Part shown: in pieces, positions 1 to 7,764 of the stretch | Position numbering within the stretch: position 1 is the stretch's first letter | How the letters are laid out: every line of letters begins with the position of its first letter | NCBI GenBank assembly: GCA_018368345.1 | Contig: JAGZEK010000025.1 | Location: forward strand, 1-11,574 | Direction: 5' to 3' | Length of the DNA: 11,574 bases | Source: Collinsella sp. | GTDB lineage: Bacteria > Actinomycetota > Coriobacteriia > Coriobacteriales > Coriobacteriaceae | Translations under genes and position numbers: made by a program | Notes under the pieces: generated by a model | What the model was told of the DNA's origin: nothing | Database searches by the model: none | What the model saw: the letters and a program-made list of their open reading frames with translations, nothing else

Positions 1-1
1 C

Positions 2-766
2 ATCCGGGACATCCTGGTCATCTCCACGCCGACCGACCTGCCCAACTTCGAGCGCCTGCTCGGGGACGGCTCGCGCTACGGCGTGAACCTCTCCTACGCC
101 GAGCAGCCGAGCCCCGACGGCCTCGCCCAGGCCTTCACCATCGGCGAGGGGTTCATCGCCGGCGAGCCGTGCGCCCTGGTGCTGGGCGACAATATCTTCT
201 ACGGCAACGGCCTGTCGCGTCACCTGACGCGCGCCGTCCAGAACGCAGAGTCCGGCCGCGCCACGGTCTTCGGCTACCACGTGGACGACCCCGAGCGCTT
301 CGGCGTCGTCGAGTTCGACCGCGAGGGGAGGGCCGTGTCCATCGAGGAGAAGCCCGCCGAGCCCAAGAGCTCCTACGCCGTCACCGGACTGTACTTCTAC
401 CCGGGCGACGTGGCCGCCAAGGCCCACGAGGTCAAGCCGTCCGCCCGCGGCGAGCTGGAGATCACCACGCTCAACCAGATGTACCTGGAGGAGGGGACGC
501 TGTCCGTCGTGACACTCGGCCGCGGCTACGCGTGGCTGGACACCGGCACCATGGAGAGCCTCCACGAGGCCGCGGAGTTCGTCCGCGCCGTCGAGCACTC
601 CCAGGACCTTCCGGTCTCCGTTCCCGAGGAGATCGCCTGGGAGAACGGCTGGATTACCACCGCCGAGCTGGAGGAGGCCGCAAAGGCCTACGGCAAGTCG
701 GTCTACGGGCAGCACCTGAAGAAGGTCGCCGCCGGCGAGATCGTCAACAGCCCGCGCGAGTACTAA
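2..766 (+). CDS. rmlA: Glucose-1-phosphate thymidylyltransferase RmlA (5' end cut off by window)
   Basis: First enzyme of dTDP-L-rhamnose synthesis: it joins glucose-1-phosphate and dTTP to give dTDP-glucose in the cytoplasm. The frame is open from base 2 and gives 254 residues, against about 290 for the family. The missing N-terminus would carry the G-G-x-G-T-R-L nucleotide-binding loop, so an ATG at 83 is internal and not the real start. Visible family blocks, in order, are DILVISTP, QPSPDGLAQAF, ALVLGDNIFYG, YHVDDPERFGVVEFD, EEKPAEPKSSYAVTGLYFY, KPSARGELEITTLN and GRGYAWLDTGT. These match RmlA very closely from memory of the E. coli enzyme. It is followed 24 bases later by rmlB. Composition is strongly G+C rich, like the next two genes. 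The identity is secure; only the left end is unknown. Confidence 0.96.
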   Translation: MRDILVISTPTDLPNFERLLGDGSRYGVNLSYAEQPSPDGLAQAFTIGEGFIAGEPCALVLGDNIFYGNGLSRHLTRAVQNAESGRATVFGYHVDDPERFGVVEFDREGRAVSIEEKPAEPKSSYAVTGLYFYPGDVAAKAHEVKPSARGELEITTLNQMYLEEGTLSVVTLGRGYAWLDTGTMESLHEAAEFVRAVEHSQDLPVSVPEEIAWENGWITTAELEEAAKAYGKSVYGQHLKKVAAGEIVNSPREY

Positions 767-778
767 TCCGATCCAATG

Positions 779-782
779 GGAG
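779..782 (+). promoter_or_regulatory. Ribosome binding site deciding the rmlB start
   Basis: GGAG lies 8 bases before the ATG at 791. It sits inside the stretch that would be translated if the in-frame ATG at 776 were used, and that earlier ATG has no such site. This favours 791 as the rmlB start. Confidence 0.65.
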
Positions 783-790
783 ATAGAAAC

Positions 791-1813
791 ATGTCTGAAG
801 AGCTCTTCGAGCCCAGGAACATCATCGTCACGGGCGGCTGCGGCTTCATCGGCAGCAACTTCGTGCACTACGTGGTCGACAACCACCCCGAGGTCCACGT
901 CACCGTCCTGGACAAGCTGACCTACGCCGGCAACCCCGAGAACATCGCCGGGCTGCCGTCGGACCGCGTGGAGCTCGTCGTGGGCGACATCTGCGACGCC
1001 GGGCTGCTGGACGAGCTCGTCCCGGGCCACGACGCCATCGTGCACTACGCCGCCGAGAGCCACAACGACAACTCCATCGCCGACCCGGAGCCCTTCCTGC
1101 GCACCAACGTCGAGGGCACCTTCCGCCTGCTGGAGGCCGTGAGGAAATACGGCGTCCGCTACCACCACGTCTCCACCGACGAGGTCTACGGCGACCTGGC
1201 GCTCGACGACCCCGCGAAGTTCACCGAGGAGACGCCGTACCACCCGAGCAGCCCGTACTCGAGCACCAAGGCGAGCTCCGACATGCTCGTGCGCGCCTGG
1301 ACCCGCACCTACGGCCTGCGCACCACGATCTCCAACTGCTCCAACAACTACGGCCCCTACCAGCACGTGGAGAAGTTCATTCCCAGGCAGATCACCAACA
1401 TCGTCGACGGCGTCCGTCCCAAGCTCTACGGCCGCGGCGAGAACGTCCGCGACTGGATCCACACCGAGGACCACTCCTCGGCCGTCTGGGACATCCTCAC
1501 GAAGGGCCGGATGGGGGAGACCTACCTCATCGGAGCCGATGGCGAGAGGGACAACATCACCGTCCTGCGCATGATCCTCGAGGCGATGGGAAAGGATCCC
1601 GAGGACTTCGACTGGGTCGCCGACCGCCCCGGCCACGACCGCCGCTACGCCATCGACTCGACCAAGCTCCAGCGCGAGCTGGGCTGGAGGCCGGCGCACA
1701 CCGACTTCGCCGAGGGCCTCAAGGCCACCATCGACTGGTACGTGGCCAACGAGTCCTGGTGGCGCCCGGCCAAGGAGGCCACCGAGGCCCGCTACCGCGC
1801 CCAGGGGCAGTAG
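791..1813 (+). CDS. rmlB: dTDP-glucose 4,6-dehydratase RmlB
   Basis: Second enzyme of dTDP-rhamnose synthesis: an NAD-dependent dehydratase converting dTDP-glucose to dTDP-4-keto-6-deoxyglucose. From the ATG at 791 it has 340 residues, a normal length for this extended short-chain dehydrogenase family. The Rossmann glycine motif TGGCGFIG is at residues 14-21. The catalytic block STDEVYG is at 128-134, with the Thr-Asp-Glu triad at 129-131. The catalytic Tyr-x-x-x-Lys is Y156-K160 within SPYSSTKAS. The NNYGPYQHVEKFIP, GRGENVRDWIH and RPGHDRRYAID blocks that follow are also typical. A start at 776 (345 residues) is possible but lacks a binding site. The gene lies between rmlA and rmlCD in the same operon. 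High confidence. Confidence 0.96.
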   Translation: MSEELFEPRNIIVTGGCGFIGSNFVHYVVDNHPEVHVTVLDKLTYAGNPENIAGLPSDRVELVVGDICDAGLLDELVPGHDAIVHYAAESHNDNSIADPEPFLRTNVEGTFRLLEAVRKYGVRYHHVSTDEVYGDLALDDPAKFTEETPYHPSSPYSSTKASSDMLVRAWTRTYGLRTTISNCSNNYGPYQHVEKFIPRQITNIVDGVRPKLYGRGENVRDWIHTEDHSSAVWDILTKGRMGETYLIGADGERDNITVLRMILEAMGKDPEDFDWVADRPGHDRRYAIDSTKLQRELGWRPAHTDFAEGLKATIDWYVANESWWRPAKEATEARYRAQGQ

Positions 1814-1826
1814 GAGGGGGAGTTAC

Positions 1827-3299
1827 ATGGCAGACATCGCATTCGAGAAGGACCTCGCCGTCGCCGAGACCGGCATCGGGGGCCTCAAGGTCGTCGACCT
1901 CGCCGTCCACGGCGACTCGCGCGGCTGGTTCAAGGAGAACTGGCAGCGCGCCAAGATGTGCGCCCTGGGCATCCCGGACCTCAAGGTCGTCCAGAACAAC
2001 ATCTCCTACAACGACAGCCGCGGCGTCACCCGCGGCATCCACGCCGAGCCCTGGGACAAGTTCATCTCCGTGGCCCGCGGCTCGGTCTTCGGCGCATGGG
2101 TGGACCTGCGCGAGGGCAGCGCCACCTACGGCAGGGTCTACACCTGCACGCTCGACCCGTCCAAGGCCATCTACGTCCCGCGCGGCGTGGGCAACTCCTT
2201 CCAGGCCCTGGAGGACGGCACCGCCTACACCTACCTGGTGGACGCCCACTGGTCCCTCGAGCTGAAGAGGACCTACACCTTCGTGAACCTCGCCGACCCC
2301 GAGCTCGCCATCCAGTGGCCGATCCCGCTCGCCGAGGCCACGGTCTCCGAGGCCGACCTCAACCACCCGATGCTCGGGGACGTCGTCCCGATGGCGCCGA
2401 AGCGCACCCTCGTCACCGGCTGCAACGGCCAGCTGGGCCATGCGGTGCGTGCGCTCGCCGAGGAGCGCGGCGTGGCGAAGGACTTCGACTTCTGCGACAT
2501 CGACACCTTCGACATGTCCGACCCCGACGCCTACGCGCAGTACGACTGGTCGCTCTACGGCACCGTCATCAACTGCGGCGCCTACACGGCCGTGGATAAG
2601 GCGGAGACCCCCGAGGGCCGCGTGACCGCATGGAGGGCCAACGCCACCGGTCCCGCCCTTCTCGCCCGCACCTGCGCCGGGCACGGGATCACCCTGGTCC
2701 ACGTGTCCTCCGACTACGTCTTCGACGGCACCGCCGAGGTCCACACCGAGGGCGAGCCCTTTTCCCCGCTGTCCGTCTACGGCCAGACCAAGGCCGCCGG
2801 CGACATCGCCGTGGCCGGGTGCCCGCGCCACTACATCATGCGCAGCTCCTGGGTCATCGGCGAGGGCCACAACTTCGTCAAGACCATGAAGGCGCTCTCC
2901 GACCGCGTCGCCGACCCGGAGGACGGGCTCGGGCAGGTCACCGTCGTGGACGACCAGCTGGGCCGCCTGACCTTCACGCGCGACATGGCCGAGGCCATCT
3001 TCCACGTGCTGGGCACGCACGCGCCCTACGGCACCTACGACTGCACCGGCTCCGGCGCCGTGAAGTCCTGGGCGGACGTCGCCCGCGCCGTCTTCGAGGC
3101 CGCCAACGGCAACGCCGAGAAGGTCGTTCCGGTCAGCACCGCCGACTACTACGCGAGCGCCGCGGGCCCCATCGCACCGCGCCCGGTCCACTCCGCACTC
3201 GACCTTTCCAGGCTCGAGTCGGTCGGCTTCCACATGCCCGACTGGGAGGAAGAGCTGGGGGAGTACCTGGATGGACAGTTCGAAGGGGGCCGCTTATGA
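1827..3299 (+). CDS. rmlCD: Fused dTDP-4-keto-rhamnose 3,5-epimerase / dTDP-4-keto-rhamnose reductase (RmlC-RmlD)
   Basis: One 490-residue protein carrying the last two steps to dTDP-L-rhamnose. A strong binding site (AGGAGG, 1812-1817) precedes the ATG. Residues about 1-185 are an RmlC cupin: RGIH with H72 (the catalytic His of the family), K78, Y136 and D177 in SEAD line up with the known active-site residues. The second conserved His of the usual A-H-G-F block is replaced (GNSF, N123). Residues about 192-490 are RmlD: glycine motif TGCNGQLG (G198, G201, G204), SSDYVFDG with D296, and Tyr-x-x-x-Lys Y318-K322 in YGQTKAAGD. The linker is only about ten residues. An internal ATG at 2391 (residue 189) precedes the reductase part, with a weak GGGGA upstream, so some separate RmlD cannot be excluded. 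Similar fusions are known to me from Bifidobacterium and Coriobacteriia. The last bases overlap the next gene. Confidence 0.93.
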   Translation: MADIAFEKDLAVAETGIGGLKVVDLAVHGDSRGWFKENWQRAKMCALGIPDLKVVQNNISYNDSRGVTRGIHAEPWDKFISVARGSVFGAWVDLREGSATYGRVYTCTLDPSKAIYVPRGVGNSFQALEDGTAYTYLVDAHWSLELKRTYTFVNLADPELAIQWPIPLAEATVSEADLNHPMLGDVVPMAPKRTLVTGCNGQLGHAVRALAEERGVAKDFDFCDIDTFDMSDPDAYAQYDWSLYGTVINCGAYTAVDKAETPEGRVTAWRANATGPALLARTCAGHGITLVHVSSDYVFDGTAEVHTEGEPFSPLSVYGQTKAAGDIAVAGCPRHYIMRSSWVIGEGHNFVKTMKALSDRVADPEDGLGQVTVVDDQLGRLTFTRDMAEAIFHVLGTHAPYGTYDCTGSGAVKSWADVARAVFEAANGNAEKVVPVSTADYYASAAGPIAPRPVHSALDLSRLESVGFHMPDWEEELGEYLDGQFEGGRL

Positions 3300-4378
3300 G
3301 CCATTCCGACATCTGCATCGTGAGCATGGATAACGTCAAGCGCGTTCCTTATATCTCTCAGTACATTAAGTGCCTTGGCGGCAAGGACTTCGACTTCCTC
3401 TATTGGGATCGCGACTGTACTGACGACCAGGTCGGGCAGAAGAGCAGCTTCCCATTCCGCCATAAGGTACGGCATGGGAAGCCGACGCTCGCCCAAAAGG
3501 CTGAAAAGCTTACTGGATACATCGGTTTCAAGCGTTATGCCAGCAAGGTATTGAGGAGGAACGACTACAAACGCGTTGTCTGCCTGACGGGCAACGCCGC
3601 CGTCCTGGTGAGCGGTGTTTTGCTTGGGAAGTACGACGGACGCTTCATTATCGACATCCGGGATTACTGGCACGAGGACAACAAAAGGTATCACGACATC
3701 GAGCGGCGCCTCATCGAGGCATCGCCATGCCCTGTCATTTCTTCGCCCGCCTATAAGGAGTTCCTCGGTGAGTATGACTTTCGCATCATGCACAACTCAC
3801 AGATTCTGAGCGGTGATGAGAAAAAAATTGCCGAACATGGGCATGAGCTCCCGTTCCGTATCGTCTGTGTTGGCGCAGCGAAGAACCTCGACTACGACAA
3901 GAGGGTCATCGATTGCTTCGCCAACGATAAACGCTTCATGCTCGCGTTCAGGGGTAGGGGTTACGACCGGCTTCGCTGCTACGTCGAGGAGCGCGGCATA
4001 GCGAACGTTGAGACGACGGGGGAGTTCGACTTCTCTCAGACGCTTCGGCAGTACGCCGACGCCGACATGGTGTTGAGCATGTACGGCAACGGCTCGCCCT
4101 ATTGGGACTACGCCCTGGCCAACAAGCTCTACTTCGCCGCGCAGCTGGGGCTGCCCATTCTCGTATGCGAGAAGACAGCAATGGCTGATATGACTGAAGG
4201 GTATGAGCTTGGAGTCGCCTTCGATCCTGCGGACAAGGCTGCAAAGGACCGAATAGCGCGCCTCTTTGATGGGGAGCAGGTTATGCGGAGACATGAGGGT
4301 TGCTGTGAATTTTTGAAAAGGGTCGAGGCTGATAATGCTCATGCCCTCTCTGATGTTGAGAAATTCTTCGACTGTTAG
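3296..4378 (+). CDS. GT-B fold glycosyltransferase (GT4-like)
   Basis: Predicted cytoplasmic glycosyltransferase of 360 residues that would add one sugar to the lipid-linked repeat unit; donor and acceptor cannot be read from sequence. The start is the ATG that overlaps the rmlCD stop (ATGA, 3296-3299), after a run of G at 3285-3289; the frame is open further upstream, but that part is only the shadow of rmlCD. The C-terminal half looks like a GT-B donor domain: the strand FRIVCVGAAKNLDYDKRVID begins near residue 188, and LANKLYFAAQLGLPILV (N276, K277) matches the donor-binding helix of GT4-type capsule enzymes. The N-terminal half is divergent and lacks the usual glycine-rich loop. There are no membrane segments. 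The gene is visibly less G+C rich than rmlCD, marking the start of the variable part of the locus. The family assignment is moderate. Confidence 0.75.
   Translation: MSHSDICIVSMDNVKRVPYISQYIKCLGGKDFDFLYWDRDCTDDQVGQKSSFPFRHKVRHGKPTLAQKAEKLTGYIGFKRYASKVLRRNDYKRVVCLTGNAAVLVSGVLLGKYDGRFIIDIRDYWHEDNKRYHDIERRLIEASPCPVISSPAYKEFLGEYDFRIMHNSQILSGDEKKIAEHGHELPFRIVCVGAAKNLDYDKRVIDCFANDKRFMLAFRGRGYDRLRCYVEERGIANVETTGEFDFSQTLRQYADADMVLSMYGNGSPYWDYALANKLYFAAQLGLPILVCEKTAMADMTEGYELGVAFDPADKAAKDRIARLFDGEQVMRRHEGCCEFLKRVEADNAHALSDVEKFFDC
3447..3482 (+). repeat. Inverted repeat (hairpin) inside the glycosyltransferase gene
   Basis: GCTTCCCAT at 3447-3455 is the exact reverse complement of ATGGGAAGC at 3474-3482. 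Inside it, after one mismatch, CCG (3457-3459) pairs with CGG (3470-3472), leaving a 10-base loop. It lies at about codons 51-63 of the gene. A 9-base perfect stem is expected about once by chance in a window this size, so a function is not implied. Confidence 0.5.
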
Positions 4379-4386
4379 GTTGTTTG

Positions 4387-5514
4387 ATGAATGTAGTTGC
4401 TTTCTATCTCCCGCAGTTCCATGCAATACCCGAGAACGACGAGTGGTGGGGTGAGGGTTTCACCGAGTGGACGAACATGAAGAAGGCCAAGCCTCTTTTT
4501 GAGGGCCACAATCAGCCGAGGATACCGCTTGATGGGAACTACTACAACCTGCTTGACCCTGAGACGCTGCACTGGCAGGTAGACTTGGCCAATAAATACG
4601 GAATAGGCAGCTTTTGCTTCTACCATTACTGGTTCGACGGGCACATGCTGCTTGAGAAGCCCGTGGAGATGTTCCTTGCGGACAAAAGCCTCGAGCTTCC
4701 GTTCTGCATTTGCTGGGCGAACGAGCATTGGACCAACCAATGGGTGTCCGGCGAGAACAAGGTCCTTATCGAGCAACGCTATGGCGGAGAGGCCGAATGG
4801 CGGCGTCACTTCGAGTACCTGTTGCCCTTTTTCAAAGACGAGCGCTACATTCGTGTTGATGGGAAACCGCTTATTGTCCTTTACCGTCCGGAGATAGTGG
4901 ACTGCCTTGCTGAGATGCTTGCTTGCTGGCGTAGATTGGCCGAAGAAAGCGGGCTCGGTGGGCTGACTATCACCTATCAGCATCCTTCTTACTACGTTTA
5001 CCCTGAGAAACGAGAAGACCTTTTTGATTACAACATCGAATTCCAGCCGACTCTTGCCTTGACGATGCAGAAGTCTCAGCACCATAAAATCCTGAGAGCC
5101 GTCAAACGTAAGGCAGCCCTGCTCATGGAGAAAAAATTCGGTATCGACCTGAGGTTCATCGGCTCCGGCAACGGACTTACTCACATTAGCTATGACGAGG
5201 TTTGGAACACAATTCTAACGACGCCGCCGACGCGTGAGAAGAGTTTCCCCGGAGCCTTCGTTGACTGGGATAACACTCCGAGAAGGGGCACGAAGGGAAG
5301 CCTTTACGACGGGGTAACGGTTGACAAGTTCAGACGATATTTCAAAGAGCAGGTAAAGCGCGCACGCGATGTGTACGCGAGTGACCATCTCTTTATCTTT
5401 GCATGGAACGAATGGGCAGAAGGCGGTTACCTGGAGCCTGACGAGAAGAGGGGCTTCGGATTTCTGGAGGCTATACACGACTCACTCTGTGAACTGAATG
5501 AGCTGCCAAATTAG
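4387..5514 (+). CDS. WbsX-family polysaccharide biosynthesis protein (GH99-like fold)
   Basis: Member of the WbsX-like family (Pfam Glyco_trans_WbsX), found in O-antigen and capsule loci and distantly related to GH99 endo-alpha-mannosidases; its reaction is not settled. It has 375 residues from the ATG at 4387; a TTG just upstream (4384) is less likely. Hallmarks in order are the N-terminal AFYLPQFH, WWGEGFTEW, FCFYHYWFDG, ICWANEHWT, the VDGKPLIVLYRP strand, and near the C-terminus FAWNEWAEGGYLEPD. In the last, E342 and E345 form the Glu-Trp-x-Glu pair that in GH99 enzymes carries catalysis. There is no signal peptide or membrane segment, so it should act in the cytoplasm on nucleotide or lipid-linked sugars. 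The binding site is weak (AGG at 4377-4379). It lies 8 bases after the glycosyltransferase and 10 before the epimerase gene. Confidence 0.88.
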   Translation: MNVVAFYLPQFHAIPENDEWWGEGFTEWTNMKKAKPLFEGHNQPRIPLDGNYYNLLDPETLHWQVDLANKYGIGSFCFYHYWFDGHMLLEKPVEMFLADKSLELPFCICWANEHWTNQWVSGENKVLIEQRYGGEAEWRRHFEYLLPFFKDERYIRVDGKPLIVLYRPEIVDCLAEMLACWRRLAEESGLGGLTITYQHPSYYVYPEKREDLFDYNIEFQPTLALTMQKSQHHKILRAVKRKAALLMEKKFGIDLRFIGSGNGLTHISYDEVWNTILTTPPTREKSFPGAFVDWDNTPRRGTKGSLYDGVTVDKFRRYFKEQVKRARDVYASDHLFIFAWNEWAEGGYLEPDEKRGFGFLEAIHDSLCELNELPN

Positions 5515-5517
5515 GAG
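5513..5517 (+). promoter_or_regulatory. Ribosome binding site deciding the wecB start
   Basis: AGGAG overlaps the stop of the WbsX gene and lies 7 bases before the ATG at 5525. The upstream in-frame ATG at 5498 lies inside the WbsX gene and would add nine residues not seen in the family. Confidence 0.7.
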
Positions 5518-5524
5518 TTGTGAT

Positions 5525-6616
5525 ATGAAGAAAGTGATGCTGGTCTTCGGCACCCGCCCGGAGGCAATCAAGATGTGCCCACTCGTAAACGAGCTGAAGG
5601 GTCGCCCCGAAGAGTTTAACATCCTCGTCACTGTGACTGGCCAGCATCGCGAGATGCTGGACCAGGTGCTTCGTGTGTTCGATGTCGTGCCCGACCACGA
5701 CCTGGCGATAATGAAGCCGGGACAGACGCTGTTCGACGTGACGTGTGACGTGCTGCTCAAGCTTAGGGCCGTCCTCGAGGACGAGAGGCCCGACGTGGTC
5801 CTGGTCCACGGAGACACCACGACCAGCTTCGCCGCGGCGCTCGCATGCTTCTACCTGCAGATCCCCGTGGGGCACGTCGAGGCAGGCCTGCGGACGCACG
5901 ACATCTATAGCCCCTGGCCCGAGGAGTTCAACCGCCAGGCCGTCGACATCGTGAGCGAGTACTACTTCGCCCCCACGGAAGCGAGCAAGCAGAATCTGTT
6001 GGACGAGGGCAAGCCCGAGTCCAAGATCTGGGTCACGGGCAACACAGGCATCGACGCCCTGCGCACCACCGTGCGCGGGGGGTACTCCCACCCCGAGCTC
6101 GCCTGGGCCGAGGGCTCCCGCCTCATCCTCATCACGGCGCACCGCCGCGAGAATCTTGGCGAGCCCATGCACCGCATGTTCCGCGCCATCCGACGCGTGA
6201 TGGAGGAACACCCCGACACCAAGGCGATCTACCCCATCCACATGAACCCACTCGTCCGTAAGGCCGCCCACGAGGAGCTCGACGGCTTCGACCGCCTGCA
6301 TATCATCGACCCGCTCGAGGTGCTCGACTTCCATAACTTCATGGCGGCGAGCTATCTCATCCTCACCGACTCGGGCGGCATCCAGGAGGAGGCGCCGAGC
6401 CTGGGCAAGCCGGTGCTCGTCATGCGCGACACCACAGAGCGCCCCGAGGGCGTGGCAGCCGGCACACTGAAGCTCGTAGGCACCGAGGAGGGCGCGATCT
6501 ACCGTGAGTTCAGCCGCCTGCTCTCCGACGAGGGGGAGTACGCAGCCATGAGCCATGCCTCGAACCCCTACGGTGACGGACATGCCAGCGAGCGCATCGC
6601 GGGCGTGCTGGTTTGA
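5525..6616 (+). CDS. wecB: UDP-N-acetylglucosamine 2-epimerase (non-hydrolysing)
   Basis: Interconverts UDP-GlcNAc and UDP-ManNAc in the cytoplasm, supplying ManNAc (or a derivative) for the repeat unit. It has 363 residues, close to the 376 of E. coli WecB, and aligns with it almost throughout: FGTRPEAIKM (8-17), TGQHREMLDQ, VHGDTTT with D97, GHVEAGLRT with E119, SPWPEEFNR with E133, TAHRREN with H206, and the C-terminal LTDSGGIQEEAPSLGKPVLV. D97, E119, E133 and H206 correspond to the catalytic residues known from E. coli (D95, E117, E131, H213). No UDP-ManNAc dehydrogenase (WecC) is present here, so either ManNAc itself is used or the partner gene lies elsewhere. From about 5750 on, the gene is far richer in G+C than its neighbours on both sides. 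Confidence 0.95.
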   Translation: MKKVMLVFGTRPEAIKMCPLVNELKGRPEEFNILVTVTGQHREMLDQVLRVFDVVPDHDLAIMKPGQTLFDVTCDVLLKLRAVLEDERPDVVLVHGDTTTSFAAALACFYLQIPVGHVEAGLRTHDIYSPWPEEFNRQAVDIVSEYYFAPTEASKQNLLDEGKPESKIWVTGNTGIDALRTTVRGGYSHPELAWAEGSRLILITAHRRENLGEPMHRMFRAIRRVMEEHPDTKAIYPIHMNPLVRKAAHEELDGFDRLHIIDPLEVLDFHNFMAASYLILTDSGGIQEEAPSLGKPVLVMRDTTERPEGVAAGTLKLVGTEEGAIYREFSRLLSDEGEYAAMSHASNPYGDGHASERIAGVLV

Positions 6617-6633
6617 AAGGAAAATCAATCAAG

Positions 6634-7764
6634 ATGGATTTAAGTAATGCCAATGCAGGCACGCTCATTCTTTGGACGGCATACTTGACGCTCATCCTTC
6701 TAGGTCTTTTTGCCCGTAAATCTAAATGCTACGACGCCTGCTTTGTTGTTTTTATGGGAGTTGTAGCCTGGTTAAACACCGATTCTGCTGATATTCTAGA
6801 TGTCTATATGCCAATGTACGCAGCTCCCCAACTCGATTGGGGTACGGAGCAGGGGTGGCTCTTTCTATGCAAGGTTGGCTGCGCTTTGGGCCTTTCATAT
6901 AACGGGTTTGCCTTTTTGTTGACCCTTTTGGCTTCGACTGCTTTGGTTATTTTTGCGCGCAAAACGACGCCAAATGAGTCCTTTTATCTAGCGCTCTTCT
7001 TGGTATATCCGGGATTGCTATCGCTTGTCCAGTTTCGCCAGTTCATTGCGACGGTTATTGCGTTGATTGGCGTGTTGGTTCTTGCGAGTGGCCGAAGAGG
7101 GAAATGGGTTTGGTTTTTTCTGCTTCTCCTTGTCGCCTTTTCAATGCATAGGTCGGCGATTATTCTTGTCTTGTTGGCCTTCGTTCCGATTTATCGGAGA
7201 GTCCCGAAGAAGCTTCGTTGGCTTGCCATTACGTTCGGGGCGTTTCTTCTTGTTGAGGCGGTCATAAACGCGCAGAGCATAAGCACGTTTTTCTTCGGCG
7301 AAGTCAAGACGGGCGCTTATTTCCGCTCTCTTAGCGGTGACACATCGGCCGGGTCGGCGGGCAATGCATCGTCGTTGGGCATTGCGCTGATTGATATCTT
7401 TTTGACCGTGTTCCTCTGCTTTCTTGTGCCTTTTTTTGCCAAGCGACTTAAAGAGGATGCGGTTGAGGACAGCGCGTTTCTAAAGTTTGCATCCTTTGCT
7501 AACATTGCGACGATCGTTCTTGTCCCGATGCTATTCATCACCGAAGATTTCATGCGTTTTGAGCGTTATGGCTTTATGCTGGCGCTTTGCATATTTGCAG
7601 GAATGCCGTATCTCGCAAAACGACATGTTCTATTCTCATGCAAAGCCTTTCTGTTGGCTGTTTGTTTTGCTTTCTGCTGGATGTATGCAATTAGGGGAGC
7701 GACATTTGGAGCGGTTATAGGACCGCTTCTCTCCTTCGAGTATTTTCCGTCACTTTTCTTATGA
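6634..7764 (+). CDS. wzy: EpsG-family polysaccharide polymerase (Wzy)
   Basis: Integral membrane protein of 376 residues, predicted to polymerise lipid-linked repeat units on the outer face of the membrane. It is strongly hydrophobic, with about ten membrane segments: the first at about residues 9-27, later ones around 36-47, 88-104, 118-130, 137-152, 158-168 and 174-185, with more in the C-terminal half. EpsG-type features are the early acidic stretch DSADILDVYMPMY, the arginine in QFRQFIA (R135) and the histidine in FSMHRSA (H172). The start at ATG 6634 is chosen over the TTG at 6613, which overlaps the wecB stop and has no binding site; AAAGGA at 6617-6621 lies rather far (12 bases) from 6634. 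Composition is AT-richer than wecB (26 of 60 G+C at 6961-7020). The Wzy role is inferred from family, topology and the neighbouring flippase gene. Confidence 0.85.
   Translation: MDLSNANAGTLILWTAYLTLILLGLFARKSKCYDACFVVFMGVVAWLNTDSADILDVYMPMYAAPQLDWGTEQGWLFLCKVGCALGLSYNGFAFLLTLLASTALVIFARKTTPNESFYLALFLVYPGLLSLVQFRQFIATVIALIGVLVLASGRRGKWVWFFLLLLVAFSMHRSAIILVLLAFVPIYRRVPKKLRWLAITFGAFLLVEAVINAQSISTFFFGEVKTGAYFRSLSGDTSAGSAGNASSLGIALIDIFLTVFLCFLVPFFAKRLKEDAVEDSAFLKFASFANIATIVLVPMLFITEDFMRFERYGFMLALCIFAGMPYLAKRHVLFSCKAFLLAVCFAFCWMYAIRGATFGAVIGPLLSFEYFPSLFL

Noticed and set aside
1719..3233. Long open minus-strand frame (504 codons) opposite rmlCD
   Set aside because: It lies wholly opposite confidently assigned rmlB and rmlCD in very G+C-rich DNA, where long antisense frames are expected; its translation is a low-complexity Gly/Val/Asp/Arg sequence with no recognisable family.
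2630..3295. In-frame N-terminal extension of the first glycosyltransferase
   Set aside because: The frame is open upstream only because rmlCD is G+C rich; the extension is Arg/Pro/His-rich shadow sequence, and the ATG at 3296 with ATGA overlap is the natural start.
5471..6628. Long open minus-strand frame (385 codons) opposite wecB
   Set aside because: Mirror of a well-conserved epimerase gene in G+C-rich sequence; no recognisable motifs and no room for its own promoter.
6951..6964. 14-base perfect palindrome TTTTGCGCGCAAAA in wzy as an operator
   Set aside because: Mid-gene, single copy, and a palindrome of this length is expected about once by chance in a window this size.
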